NCBI GenBank assembly: GCA_000434615.1
Contig: FR880832.1
Location: 13,468-39,550, forward strand
DNA from: Clostridium sp. CAG:510
GTDB lineage: Bacteria > Bacillota > Clostridia > Lachnospirales > Lachnospiraceae
DNA length: 26,083 bases
Direction: 5' to 3'
The number at the start of each line of letters is the position of its first letter. Position 1 is the stretch's first letter. Below the pieces are notes generated by a model, which saw only the letters and a list, made by a program, of their open reading frames with translations, was not told the origin of the DNA and did not search any database. Position numbers and translations under genes: made by a program. Below, in pieces: positions 7,136-16,038 of the stretch.

Positions 7136-8584
7136 ATGAACAGAGAAATCGAAGCGCAGATAGAAAGCCTGGATTTAACAGCTCCTGCGCCCACCGAAGA
7201 ACCCTTACGCCAGTATTATTTCATGGGCAAAGCACGTCAGTATACGGAACACTTAAAAGAAACCTTACAGAGGATGCCCACCTTCCACGTTACTACCTTC
7301 GGATGCCAGATGAATGCCAGGGACTCCGAAAAATTAGAGGGTATTTTAGAGTTTGTTGGCTTTGAAAAGAAGGAAGAAGAGGATGCGGATTTCGTCATTT
7401 TCAACACCTGTACCGTAAGAGACAATGCCAACCAGCGTGTTTACGGCAGACTGGGCGAAGTGAAGGGCTTTAAGAAGAAAAATCCCCACATGAAAATTGC
7501 TCTCTGCGGCTGTATGATGCAGGAGCCCGGCGTCATCGAAAAGATAAGAGAAAGCTACCGTTTTGTGGACCTGATTTTCGGTACCCACAACATTTATAAA
7601 TTTGCGGAACTTCTGACCGCATCCTTTGAAAGCAAGGGCATGCTCATTGATATCTGGAAGGACACGGACAAAATCGTGGAAGACCTTCCCGTGGAGCGGA
7701 AATACCCCTTCAAATCCGGTATCAACATCATGTTCGGCTGTAACAATTTCTGCAGCTACTGTATCGTTCCCTATGTAAGAGGACGGGAGAGAAGCCGCAA
7801 TCCCAAGGATATTATCCGGGAAATCGAAGGACTGGTAGCGGACGGCGTGGTGGAAATCATGCTGCTCGGCCAGAATGTAAACTCCTACGGTAAAAATTTA
7901 GAGGAGCCCATTACCTTTGCGGAACTTTTACAGGAAGTGGAAAAAATCGAAGGCTTACAGCGTATCCGCTTTATGACATCCCATCCCAAGGATTTGTCCG
8001 AGGATTTAATTCAGGTGATGAAGCACAGCAAAAAAATCTGTCGTCATCTGCACCTTCCCCTGCAGGCAGGCTCCAACAAGATATTAAAAGCCATGAACCG
8101 TGTTTATACCAAGGAGCAGTACATAGCCCTGGCAAAGCATATCCGGGAAGAAATCCCCGATATGGCGATTACCACCGACTTAATCGTGGGCTTCCCCGGC
8201 GAAACCCTTGCGGATGTGGAAGAAACCATTGAAGTGGTAAAGGAAATCCAGTACGACAATGCCTTTACGTTTATTTATTCCAAGCGAAGCGGTACGCCCG
8301 CGGCAGCCATGGAACAGGTACCGGAGGAAATCGTAAAAGAAGGCTTCAACAAGCTCTTAAAGGTAGTGCAGGAAACCGCCAGAGATCGGGTAAAACGTTA
8401 CGAAGGCATGGTAATGGAAGCGCTGGTGGAAGAGCAGAACGAGCAGGATGCAAGTCTTTTGACCGGCAGACTTTCCAATAACACCATTGTGCATTTCAAA
8501 GGAGACACGTCTTTAATCGGTAAGATTGTCAATGTGAAACTAAGCTCCTGTCAGGGATTTTATTATCTCGGCGAGCTTGTTTAA
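7136..8584 (+). CDS. miaB: tRNA-2-methylthio-N6-dimethylallyladenosine synthase
   Basis: This encodes the radical-SAM methylthiotransferase that adds the 2-methylthio group to i6A37 of tRNAs reading UNN codons, after MiaA has prenylated the base. It has 482 residues. The N-terminal MTTase domain holds its cluster cysteines at TFGCQMN (Cys57), NTCTV (Cys92) and LCGCMM (Cys126). The radical-SAM cluster motif CNNFCSYC provides Cys202, Cys206 and Cys209, followed by IVPYVRGRERSR. A C-terminal TRAM domain covers roughly the last 70 residues. About 45 residues precede the MTTase domain, as in other clostridial MiaB proteins. Start ATG 7136 is preceded by AAAGGATTAACAGAT. The partner gene miaA is about 6.5 kb downstream, beyond sulP and mutSL. 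Confidence 0.96.
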   Translation: MNREIEAQIESLDLTAPAPTEEPLRQYYFMGKARQYTEHLKETLQRMPTFHVTTFGCQMNARDSEKLEGILEFVGFEKKEEEDADFVIFNTCTVRDNANQRVYGRLGEVKGFKKKNPHMKIALCGCMMQEPGVIEKIRESYRFVDLIFGTHNIYKFAELLTASFESKGMLIDIWKDTDKIVEDLPVERKYPFKSGINIMFGCNNFCSYCIVPYVRGRERSRNPKDIIREIEGLVADGVVEIMLLGQNVNSYGKNLEEPITFAELLQEVEKIEGLQRIRFMTSHPKDLSEDLIQVMKHSKKICRHLHLPLQAGSNKILKAMNRVYTKEQYIALAKHIREEIPDMAITTDLIVGFPGETLADVEETIEVVKEIQYDNAFTFIYSKRSGTPAAAMEQVPEEIVKEGFNKLLKVVQETARDRVKRYEGMVMEALVEEQNEQDASLLTGRLSNNTIVHFKGDTSLIGKIVNVKLSSCQGFYYLGELV

Positions 8585-8599
8585 TAAAAGAAACTTATG

Positions 8600-8619
8600 A
8601 GGAGTGGGGAGATTTCCCC
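8600..8619 (+). promoter_or_regulatory. Distant Shine-Dalgarno with intervening hairpin, sulP leader
   Basis: AGGAG (8600-8604) is the only strong ribosome binding site near the sulP start, yet it ends 24 bases before ATG 8629. Between them GGGGA (8606-8610) pairs with TCCCC (8615-8619) around a GATT loop. Folding this 14-base hairpin would cut the effective spacing to about ten bases. No alternative in-frame start codon lies closer to AGGAG, since a TGA at 8598-8600 closes the frame. Confidence 0.5.
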
Positions 8620-8628
8620 GAAAAAATT

Positions 8629-10281
8629 ATGGAAAAAGAAAAATTGAAACCGAAGTTGTTTTCTGTCATGAAAACCTACACCAAAGAGCAGTTCGTAAAA
8701 GACGTGGTGGCAGGTATCATCGTGGCAATCATTGCGCTGCCCTTATCCATTGCCCTGGCACTGGCGAGCGGCGTCACCCCGGAAAAAGGTATTTACACCG
8801 CCATTGTAGCGGGCTTTGTGATTTCCTTTCTGGGCGGCAGCCGTGTGCAGATAGCAGGACCGACCGCAGCCTTTGCCACCATCGTGGCGGGGATAGTGGC
8901 AAGAGCCGGCATGGACGGCCTGATCATTGCCACCGTTATGGCGGGCATTATCCTGATTTTAATGGGACTGTTTCATTTCGGTTCCCTGATTAAGTTTATT
9001 CCCTATACCATTACCACCGGTTTTACCGCCGGTATTGCCGTGACGATTTTTATCGGCCAGATAAAGGATTTCTTAGGTCTTACCATTGTGACGGAAGAAC
9101 CGCTTATCGACACCATGGACAAGCTTTCCGCAGACTTCCGCTTTATCTCCACCATCAACTGGTGGGCGCTCGGCGTGGGAGCCCTGTGTATGGTCATTCT
9201 CATTGCCTGGCCGTATCTGCCCGGATTCTTAAATAAAATCCCCGCATCCTTAATTGCCGTTTTAGTAAGCAGTGCACTGGTAGCCCTTATGAACCTGCCG
9301 GTCAATACCATCGGCGATTTGTATACCATTTCCGCCAAGCTTCCGGCATTTTCCCTGCCGCATGCGGATTTGAAAACCATTGAATCCCTGGTACCGGATG
9401 CCTTTACCATTGCTATTTTAGCGGGTATTGAGTCCCTGCTTTCCTGTGTGGTGGCAGACTCCATGGTAAACTCCAGACACCGTTCCAATATGGAGCTTGT
9501 AGCACAGGGCGCCGGCAACATTGCATCCGCGCTGTTCGGAGGTATTCCCGCTACAGGAGCCATTGCCAGAACCGCAGCCAATATCAAAAACGGCGGAAGA
9601 ACCCCCATTGCCGGTATGGTGCATTCCGTTACCTTACTGCTTATTTTAGTGGTACTGATGCCGTATGCAGCTCTCATTCCCATGCCCGCCATTGCCGCAA
9701 TTCTTTTCATGGTAGCTTACAATATGTGCGGTTGGAGAGAGTTTGTAAACCTTTGCAAAACCGCACCCAAAAGCGATATTTTAGTACTGGTCTTAACCTT
9801 TGCGCTGACCGTGGTATTTGACCTGGTGGTTGCCATTGAAGTAGGTCTTATCTTAACCTGTATCCTGTTCATGAAGCGCATGAGCGATGTGACCGAGGTT
9901 TCCGGCTGGAAGTACGTGGAGCCGGAGGATGACCCGGAAGGAACCATGATGAACGTGCCGAAAAATACCGTGGTATATGAAATTACCGGTCCCATGTTCT
10001 TCGGTGCCGCAGACAAGCTCTTAAAGATTGCCGTGCAGGACAATGCAAAATGCCTCATTCTTCGTATGCGAAGCGTAAATGCCATTGACTCCACCGCCAT
10101 GCGGAATTTTGAGAGACTGTATAAAGAATGTCAGAAGAAGAAGGTAACCCTTATTTTCTCCCACGTAAACAGCCAGCCGATGTCCATTATGCATAAAGCG
10201 GGCTTCTATGAGGAAGTGGGCGCAGACAATTTCTGTGCGCATATAAATGATGCCATGAAGCGGGCACAAGATTTACAATAA
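8629..10281 (+). CDS. SulP (SLC26) family anion transporter with STAS domain
   Basis: This encodes a 550-residue multipass membrane transporter. The N-terminal part begins FVKDVVAGIIVAIIALPLS, the usual first SLC26/SulP helix, and continues with VQIAGPTAAFATIVAGI; in all I would expect about 12-14 membrane helices up to about residue 425. The C-terminal 110 residues form a cytosolic STAS domain (from about NTVVYEITGPMFFGAAD), with the conserved loop AIDSTAM (Asp487-Ser488-Thr489). SulP proteins carry sulfate, bicarbonate or dicarboxylates; I cannot choose among these from sequence. The gene interrupts the common miaB-mutS order. Translation may depend on the hairpin-spaced Shine-Dalgarno at 8600-8619, and a possible terminator follows at 10305-10337. 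Confidence 0.93.
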   Translation: MEKEKLKPKLFSVMKTYTKEQFVKDVVAGIIVAIIALPLSIALALASGVTPEKGIYTAIVAGFVISFLGGSRVQIAGPTAAFATIVAGIVARAGMDGLIIATVMAGIILILMGLFHFGSLIKFIPYTITTGFTAGIAVTIFIGQIKDFLGLTIVTEEPLIDTMDKLSADFRFISTINWWALGVGALCMVILIAWPYLPGFLNKIPASLIAVLVSSALVALMNLPVNTIGDLYTISAKLPAFSLPHADLKTIESLVPDAFTIAILAGIESLLSCVVADSMVNSRHRSNMELVAQGAGNIASALFGGIPATGAIARTAANIKNGGRTPIAGMVHSVTLLLILVVLMPYAALIPMPAIAAILFMVAYNMCGWREFVNLCKTAPKSDILVLVLTFALTVVFDLVVAIEVGLILTCILFMKRMSDVTEVSGWKYVEPEDDPEGTMMNVPKNTVVYEITGPMFFGAADKLLKIAVQDNAKCLILRMRSVNAIDSTAMRNFERLYKECQKKKVTLIFSHVNSQPMSIMHKAGFYEEVGADNFCAHINDAMKRAQDLQ

Positions 10282-10300
10282 CTATATTTTGTAGTATAAT
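10272..10300 (+). promoter_or_regulatory. Predicted sigma-A promoter for mutS
   Basis: A -35 box TTTACA (10272-10277) and a perfect -10 box TATAAT (10295-10300) are separated by exactly 17 bases. The -35 box lies in the last codons of sulP. Transcription should begin near 10307, leaving a leader of about 50 bases before the mutS GTG. This is the best-looking promoter in the window and implies that mutS, mutL and miaA can be expressed independently of miaB and sulP. Confidence 0.78.
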
Positions 10301-10304
10301 ATGA

Positions 10305-10337
10305 GCGGGTGTGCATATATGGCACATCCGCATTTTT
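10305..10337 (+). terminator. Hairpin plus T-run between sulP and mutS (possible sulP terminator or mutS 5' stem)
   Basis: GCGGGTGTGC (10305-10314) pairs with GCACATCCGC (10322-10331) over ten positions, including one G-U, around a seven-base loop. ATTTTT follows at 10332-10337, as in a short intrinsic terminator for transcripts leaving sulP. However, the predicted mutS transcript would start inside the left arm, near 10307, so for that mRNA the same element would be a 5'-terminal stem of about eight pairs ending some 15 bases before the ribosome binding site. Confidence 0.55.
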
Positions 10338-10358
10338 GACGAACAGGAGTATACAAAA

Positions 10359-13025
10359 GTGGCTGAATTTACACCCATGATGCAGAAATACTTGGAAACC
10401 AAAAAGGAATATCCAGATTGTATTCTTTTTTACAGACTGGGAGATTTCTACGAAATGTTTTTTGAAGATGCCCTGACGGCTTCAAGGGAATTAGAGATTA
10501 CCCTTACCGGAAAGGACTGCGGACAGGAAGAACGGGCGCCCATGTGTGGCGTGCCCTATCATGCGGTGGAAGGCTATTTGAACAAACTGGTCAGCAAGGG
10601 TTACAAGGTAGCCATCTGTGAACAGGTGGAGGACCCGAAGCTTGCCAAAGGGCTGGTAAAAAGAGAGGTTGTCCGTATCGTTACCCCCGGCACCAATATT
10701 GACGCCAATGCGCTCGAAGAAAACCGAAACAATTACCTGATGTGCGTGACCTATATGCCGACGAAAATCGGTGTTTCCGTGGCGGATGTCACCACCGGCG
10801 ACTACTATGTGACGGAAGTGGACGATTTGCGCAAGCTCATGGATGAAATCATCAAATACCAGCCGAAGGAAATCATCTGCAATGATGCCTTTTTAGTAAG
10901 CGGCATGGATATCGAGGATTTGAGGGGAAGGCTGGGCATCAGCTTATCCGCTCTGGAAGCCCATTACTTTGACGATGACAATGCAAGGAAGTGCCTGATG
11001 AAGCATTTCCATGTGAATACGCTCATCGGTCTCGGCATTGATGATTTCCCCATCGGTTTTATTGCGGCGGGAGCGCTTCTTACCTACCTTTACGATACCC
11101 AGAAGACCTCCTTGGAGCATATCCGTCACATCACTCCGTATTTAACCAGCAAATTCATGCTGCTTGACAGCTCGACCAGACGTAACTTAGAGCTGGTGGA
11201 AACCCTGCGGGAAAAGCAGAAGAGAGGCTCCCTTTTATGGGTGCTTGACAAGACGAAAACCGCCATGGGCGGCAGAATGCTCCGTAATTTCGTGGAACAG
11301 CCCCTCATCGAGAAAAGAGCCATTGAGGACAGACTGGACGCCATTTCCGAATTAAACAAGGACCCCATTACCCGGGATGAAATCCGGGAGTACTTAAATC
11401 CCATTTACGATTTGGAGCGACTGCTCGGCCGTATCAGCTTTAAGACTGCCAATCCCAGGGATATGATTGCTTTCCGCAATTCCTTACAGATGCTGCCGCC
11501 CATCAAGACGGTCATGGCATCCTTTGAAAAGGCGGAGCTTTCCTGTATCCGGGACGAAATCGACCCCCTTACGGACATCTGCAGCCTCATCGAAAATGCC
11601 ATCTGCGAGGACCCTCCTTTTTCCATAAGAGAGGGCGGTTTTATCAAAGAGGGCTTTGACGAGGATATTGACCGGCTGATGCATGCCAAGCAGGACGGCA
11701 AAACCTGGCTTGCCAATTTAGAGGAAGAAGACAGGGAGCGCACCGGCATCAAGAACCTGAAAATCAAGTACAACAAGGTATTCGGCTATTATTTTGAAGT
11801 CACGAATTCCTATGCGTCCTTAGTTCCCGATGACTATGTGCGCAAGCAGACCCTTGCCAATGCCGAGCGTTACACCACGCCCCGGTTAAAGGAGTTGGAA
11901 GACACCATCTTAAACGCAGAGGACAAGCTCTGCACACTGGAATACGATTTATTCTGTAAAATCAGGGAAGCCATTGCGGCGGAAATGGACCGCATCCAGA
12001 AAACAGCCAAGGCGGTTGCCAAACTGGATGTCTATGCCTCCCTTTCCTTAGTGGCGGAAAGAAACGGCTACGTGCGTCCGAAGTTAAACGAAAAGGGCGT
12101 CATTGACATCAAGGACGGCAGACACCCGGTAGTGGAGCAGATGATTGACAATGACATGTTCATTGCAAACGACACCTACTTAGACAACGGCAGTCATTGT
12201 ATTTCCGTCATCACCGGGCCCAATATGGCAGGTAAATCCACCTACATGCGGCAGACGGCGTTAATTGTCCTGATGGCACAGATTGGCAGCTTTGTTCCGG
12301 CAAAGAGCGCCAATATCGGCATTGTGGACCGTATTTTTACCCGTGTGGGTGCTTCGGACGATCTGGCAAGCGGACAGTCCACATTTATGGTGGAAATGAA
12401 TGAGGTTGCCAATATTTTACGGAATGCCACATCCAACAGCCTTCTTGTTTTAGACGAAATCGGCAGAGGAACCTCCACCTTCGACGGTCTTTCCATCGCC
12501 TGGGCGGTCATCGAGCACATCAGCAACCGGAGGTTACTGGGCGCCAAGACTTTATTTGCCACCCATTACCACGAACTGACCGAGCTGGAAGGCAAAATGA
12601 GCAATGTCAACAATTACTGCATCGCCGTCAAGGAGTGCGGGGATGATATTGTGTTTTTACGGAAAATTGTAAGGGGCGGAGCGGACAAGAGCTACGGTAT
12701 CCAGGTAGCCCGACTGGCAGGTGTGCCGGACATGGTCATTGACCGTGCCAAGGAAATCGTAAAGCAGCTTTCCGACAACGATATCACTGAAAAGGTACAG
12801 AGCATCGCCATAGACGTAAAGGGAGATGCAAAGCCAAAAAAGGCAGAGCATCTGGACGAAGTGGATATGGCGCAGATGTCTTTATTTGAAACGGTAAAGG
12901 ATGAGGATGTCATCAAGGAAATCAAGGAAACGGATTTAAGCACCATGACTCCCATTGACGCCTTAAACACCTTATACCGTCTGCAGAGTAAACTGAACAA
13001 CCGCTGGCAGACTTCTTCCCATTAA
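10359..13025 (+). CDS. mutS: DNA mismatch repair protein MutS
   Basis: This encodes the mismatch-recognition ATPase, 888 residues. The mismatch-reading F-x-E motif is at residues 30-32 (FYE, within LGDFYEMFFEDA). The connector, lever and clamp domains follow. The ATPase domain has Walker A GPNMAGKST (Gly620 to Thr628, Lys626), a Walker B region LLVLDEIGRGTSTFDG, and the ATHYHELTEL switch. The C-terminus contains a short charged tail, after the last helices of the dimerisation region. I chose the GTG start at 10359: AGGAG at 10345-10349 is nine bases upstream and the product begins (M)AEFTPMMQKYLE as in other clostridial MutS proteins. The longer frame from 10311 runs through the leader hairpin and is not credible. 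mutL follows after 24 bases. Confidence 0.97.
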   Translation: MAEFTPMMQKYLETKKEYPDCILFYRLGDFYEMFFEDALTASRELEITLTGKDCGQEERAPMCGVPYHAVEGYLNKLVSKGYKVAICEQVEDPKLAKGLVKREVVRIVTPGTNIDANALEENRNNYLMCVTYMPTKIGVSVADVTTGDYYVTEVDDLRKLMDEIIKYQPKEIICNDAFLVSGMDIEDLRGRLGISLSALEAHYFDDDNARKCLMKHFHVNTLIGLGIDDFPIGFIAAGALLTYLYDTQKTSLEHIRHITPYLTSKFMLLDSSTRRNLELVETLREKQKRGSLLWVLDKTKTAMGGRMLRNFVEQPLIEKRAIEDRLDAISELNKDPITRDEIREYLNPIYDLERLLGRISFKTANPRDMIAFRNSLQMLPPIKTVMASFEKAELSCIRDEIDPLTDICSLIENAICEDPPFSIREGGFIKEGFDEDIDRLMHAKQDGKTWLANLEEEDRERTGIKNLKIKYNKVFGYYFEVTNSYASLVPDDYVRKQTLANAERYTTPRLKELEDTILNAEDKLCTLEYDLFCKIREAIAAEMDRIQKTAKAVAKLDVYASLSLVAERNGYVRPKLNEKGVIDIKDGRHPVVEQMIDNDMFIANDTYLDNGSHCISVITGPNMAGKSTYMRQTALIVLMAQIGSFVPAKSANIGIVDRIFTRVGASDDLASGQSTFMVEMNEVANILRNATSNSLLVLDEIGRGTSTFDGLSIAWAVIEHISNRRLLGAKTLFATHYHELTELEGKMSNVNNYCIAVKECGDDIVFLRKIVRGGADKSYGIQVARLAGVPDMVIDRAKEIVKQLSDNDITEKVQSIAIDVKGDAKPKKAEHLDEVDMAQMSLFETVKDEDVIKEIKETDLSTMTPIDALNTLYRLQSKLNNRWQTSSH

Positions 13026-13049
13026 GGAACTGCCGTAGAAAGGAAACCC

Positions 13050-15026
13050 ATGACAGCAATACAAATTCTTGATTCTGCCACCATTGATAAAATTGCTGCC
13101 GGCGAAGTCGTAGAACGCCCCAGCAGCGTGGTGAAGGAACTGGTGGAAAATGCCCTGGATGCGTGTGCGGATGCCATAACCGTGGAAATCAAAGAAGGCG
13201 GCATCACCTTTATCCGCGTCACCGACAACGGCAGCGGCATCGACAGTTCCCAGATACGCAATGCCTTCATGCGGCATGCAACCAGTAAAATCCGTTCGGC
13301 GGAGGATCTGACCCACGTAGTAAGCTTAGGCTTCCGCGGTGAAGCTCTTTCCAGTATCTGCGCCGTAGCGCAGGTGGAGCTGATTACCAAAACGAAAGAC
13401 AATTTAACCGGCGTCCGTTATGTCTGCGAGGGCGCCGTAGAAAAGGAATGCTCCGAGATCGGCGCCCCCACGGGTACCACGGTGCTTGTGAAAAATCTGT
13501 TTTTCAACACACCGGTACGGCGCAAATTCTTAAAACAGCCCATGACGGAGGGCGGCTATATCATCGACTTGATGGAACATATGGCTCTGTCCCGCCCGGA
13601 TACCGCGTTTAAGCTTATGGTAAACGGACAGGTGAAATTCCACACCTCCGGCAACGGCAGCTTAAAAGAAGTCATTTACCGGATTTACGGCAAGGAAACG
13701 GCATCCCAGCTTCTTCACTTTGAAAAGGAAACCAAGGGCATCAAGGTGGAAGGATACCTCGGAAAGCCGATTTTGAACCGTTCCAACCGCAACTTTGAAA
13801 ACTATTACATCAACGGCAGATACATAAAAAGCAGCCTGATTGCCAAGGCTTTGGAAGACGGCTACAGCAATTATTTAATGCAGCACAAATTCCCCTTTAC
13901 CGTTCTGCATTTTACCATCGATACGGAAATGGTGGATGTGAATGTGCATCCCACGAAAATGGATGTGCGCTTTACCGGCGGCAATTATCTTTACGATTTT
14001 GTGGCCTCCTCCGTGGCGGCGGCGCTGCAGCAGAGAGAAATGATTCCGGAAGCCCTGCTTTCCGAAGAAAAAGAAGAGGAAACCCAGAAAATAAAGGTAC
14101 CGGAGCCGTTTGAACAGCAGCGTACCAGACAGTTTCAGGTCATGGAGGAGCAGCGCTACGAGGCGGTCCGTTCCCCCAGCCGGGATATCTTTATCAGGAA
14201 AGCCGCCGAAGAGTCCCTGAAAGGCATGGCGGACAATACTTCGTCAGATGACGATTTCTTCGTACAGATACCCGCCAGGGTTGCAGACAGCACACCCACC
14301 CTGCGCACAGAGATGCCTGTGGAGCCAGCCGCACCCGGCACAGCAATGCCTGCAAATGCAGGACAGGCCGAACAAGCACCGGCTGTGAAGACTGAACCCC
14401 CGAAGCAGTTGGACCTCTTTGATGAGAAGATGCTCACAAAGGAGAACCGCCCCCGGTACCGCATTTTGGGACAGATTTTTGATACCTACTGGCTGATTGC
14501 TTTCACCGACAAGCTTTTTATCGTGGACCAGCATGCGGCGCACGAAAAGGTAAAATACGAACGGCTGATGAAGCATTATCATGAAAAGGATATTGTGACC
14601 CAGACCTTAAATCCGCCCATTGTGGTGACCCTTTCCGCAAAGGAAGAAGCCACCTTTCTTTCCTGTAAGGATGTGTTTGCCGGACTCGGCTTTGAAATCG
14701 AGGATTTCGGCGGCAGGGAATATGCCCTGCGCGGCGTACCCGTGGATTTGTACGGGCAGGAGGAAAAGGCACTGTTTTTAAGTGTACTGGATGAAATGTC
14801 GGAAGGGCCTCTTCACAAGGACCTGACCGTAGTGGAAGAGAAGCTTGCCACCATGGCGTGCAAATCCGCCGTAAAGGGCAACCACAGCTTTTCCTTTGCG
14901 GAAATGGAAGCACTCATTGACGAGCTTCTGACACTGGACAATCCGTACAACTGTCCCCACGGAAGACCCACCATTATTTCCATGAGCAAATATGAAATCG
15001 AAAAGAAATTCAAACGAATTGTTTAG
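13050..15026 (+). CDS. mutL: DNA mismatch repair endonuclease MutL
   Basis: This encodes the MutS partner ATPase and strand-nicking enzyme, 658 residues. The GHKL ATPase domain shows VVKELVENALDACA (catalytic Glu33 region), DNGSGID and GFRGEALSSICAV. A linker of low complexity, rich in Ala, Pro, Glu and Gln, occupies roughly residues 345-460. The C-terminal domain has the endonuclease motif DQHA-x2-E-x4-E, seen as DQHAAHEKVKYE (Asp493 to Glu504), then ACKSAVKGN and CPHGRPTII. This motif marks the MutH-independent repair type in which MutL itself nicks the new strand. The usual DAGA turn after the catalytic helix reads DACA here, a mild oddity. Start ATG 13050 is preceded by AGAAAGGAAACCC. Co-transcribed with mutS and miaA. 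Confidence 0.97.
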   Translation: MTAIQILDSATIDKIAAGEVVERPSSVVKELVENALDACADAITVEIKEGGITFIRVTDNGSGIDSSQIRNAFMRHATSKIRSAEDLTHVVSLGFRGEALSSICAVAQVELITKTKDNLTGVRYVCEGAVEKECSEIGAPTGTTVLVKNLFFNTPVRRKFLKQPMTEGGYIIDLMEHMALSRPDTAFKLMVNGQVKFHTSGNGSLKEVIYRIYGKETASQLLHFEKETKGIKVEGYLGKPILNRSNRNFENYYINGRYIKSSLIAKALEDGYSNYLMQHKFPFTVLHFTIDTEMVDVNVHPTKMDVRFTGGNYLYDFVASSVAAALQQREMIPEALLSEEKEEETQKIKVPEPFEQQRTRQFQVMEEQRYEAVRSPSRDIFIRKAAEESLKGMADNTSSDDDFFVQIPARVADSTPTLRTEMPVEPAAPGTAMPANAGQAEQAPAVKTEPPKQLDLFDEKMLTKENRPRYRILGQIFDTYWLIAFTDKLFIVDQHAAHEKVKYERLMKHYHEKDIVTQTLNPPIVVTLSAKEEATFLSCKDVFAGLGFEIEDFGGREYALRGVPVDLYGQEEKALFLSVLDEMSEGPLHKDLTVVEEKLATMACKSAVKGNHSFSFAEMEALIDELLTLDNPYNCPHGRPTIISMSKYEIEKKFKRIV

Positions 15027-15053
15027 AATGTTTGTAAAAAGAAAGGCAGTCCT

Positions 15054-16004
15054 ATGAAAAAGCCCCTTCTTATCCTCACCGGTCCTACGGCGGTGGGCAA
15101 AACCAGGCTTTCCATAAAGCTTGCAAAAGCGGTAAACGGAGAGATTATCTCCGCCGATTCCATGCAGGTCTACCGCTATATGGACATCGGCTCCGCCAAA
15201 ATAAAACCCGAAGAAACAGAGGGTGTTCCCCATCATCTGATTGATGTGCTTGACCCGGAAGAAGAATTCAACGTGGTTACCTTCCAGAAAATGTGTAAAA
15301 AATGCATGGAAGAAATCTACGGCCGGGGACATGTTCCCATCTTAACGGGCGGCACCGGCTTTTATATCCAGTCCGTCCTCTACGACATTGATTTTACGGA
15401 AAATGCGGAGGATACAACCATCCGCGACCGTCTCGAAAAAGAAGCAGAGGAAAAAGGGGCGGAATACCTCCACGGGAAATTGCGTGAAGTGGACCCCGCC
15501 TCTGCGGGAGCCATTCATGCCAACAACATAAAGCGGGTCATCCGTGCACTGGAATTTTACGAGCAGACCGGTGAAAAAATATCCCTGCACAACGAAACAG
15601 AGCGGCAGAAAGAAAGCGCCTACGCCTCCTGTTATTTTGTATTAAATGATGAACGGGAAAAGCTGTATGAACGGATAGACAGGCGGGTGGACGAAATGCT
15701 TGCCGAAGGACTGGTAGCAGAGGTAGAGGCACTCAAAAAAAGAGGTTGCACAAGAAAACTGGTTTCCATGCAGGGACTGGGCTACAAGGAAATTTTAGCA
15801 TACCTTGACGGCGAATACAGCTTAGAGGAAGCCGTTTACCGGATTAAACGCGACACCAGGCATTTTGCCAAAAGACAGATTACCTGGTTTAAGCGGGAGA
15901 AAGAAGTCATCTGGATAAACAAACCGGATTTTTCCTATGACGATGACAAAATTCTTGACTTTATGAAAAAAGAAATGGAAGCCAAAGGAATAACCGGCAA
16001 ATAA
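15054..16004 (+). CDS. miaA: tRNA dimethylallyltransferase
   Basis: This encodes the prenyltransferase that transfers a dimethylallyl group to N6 of A37 in tRNAs with A36, making the substrate of MiaB. It has 316 residues, a normal length. The P-loop-like pyrophosphate site is GPTAVGKT at residues 9-16. It is followed by GEIISADSMQVYRYMDIGSA, the PHHLIDV segment, TGGTGFYIQSVLYDID, NNIKRVIRALE and, near the C-terminus, QGLGYKEI and DTRHFAKRQITWFKRE. Start ATG 15054 follows GAAAGG. It closes the mutS-mutL-miaA run, a gene order frequent in Bacillota. It lies 27 bases after mutL. Confidence 0.97.
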   Translation: MKKPLLILTGPTAVGKTRLSIKLAKAVNGEIISADSMQVYRYMDIGSAKIKPEETEGVPHHLIDVLDPEEEFNVVTFQKMCKKCMEEIYGRGHVPILTGGTGFYIQSVLYDIDFTENAEDTTIRDRLEKEAEEKGAEYLHGKLREVDPASAGAIHANNIKRVIRALEFYEQTGEKISLHNETERQKESAYASCYFVLNDEREKLYERIDRRVDEMLAEGLVAEVEALKKRGCTRKLVSMQGLGYKEILAYLDGEYSLEEAVYRIKRDTRHFAKRQITWFKREKEVIWINKPDFSYDDDKILDFMKKEMEAKGITGK

Positions 16005-16038
16005 AAAAGGAATTACTGAAAAACGAAAGGCAAACAAT

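Noticed and set aside
7136..8584. RimO or MtaB instead of MiaB
   Set aside because: The N-terminal extension, the TFGCQMN and IVPYVRGRERSR motifs, and linkage to mutSL-miaA all favour MiaB.
8604..8993. 129-residue frame overlapping the start of sulP
   Set aside because: It has a biased Arg/His/Cys-rich composition typical of an out-of-frame read and lies wholly over a well-supported transporter gene.
9003..9710. 235-residue open frame on the minus strand inside sulP
   Set aside because: It mirrors a conserved membrane-protein gene, has no ribosome binding site of its own that I can see, and resembles no family.
14349..14362. CCTGCA-AA-TGCAGG palindrome in the MutL linker
   Set aside because: It is short, lies in codons of a low-complexity Ala/Pro linker, and the two-base loop is unlikely to form; probably chance. 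The same arms in the PBP2-minC hairpin seem coincidental.
14778..15332. 184-residue minus-strand frame across the mutL-miaA junction
   Set aside because: It is antisense to two clear genes; its His/Phe/Gly-rich composition reflects the reverse reading of their codons.
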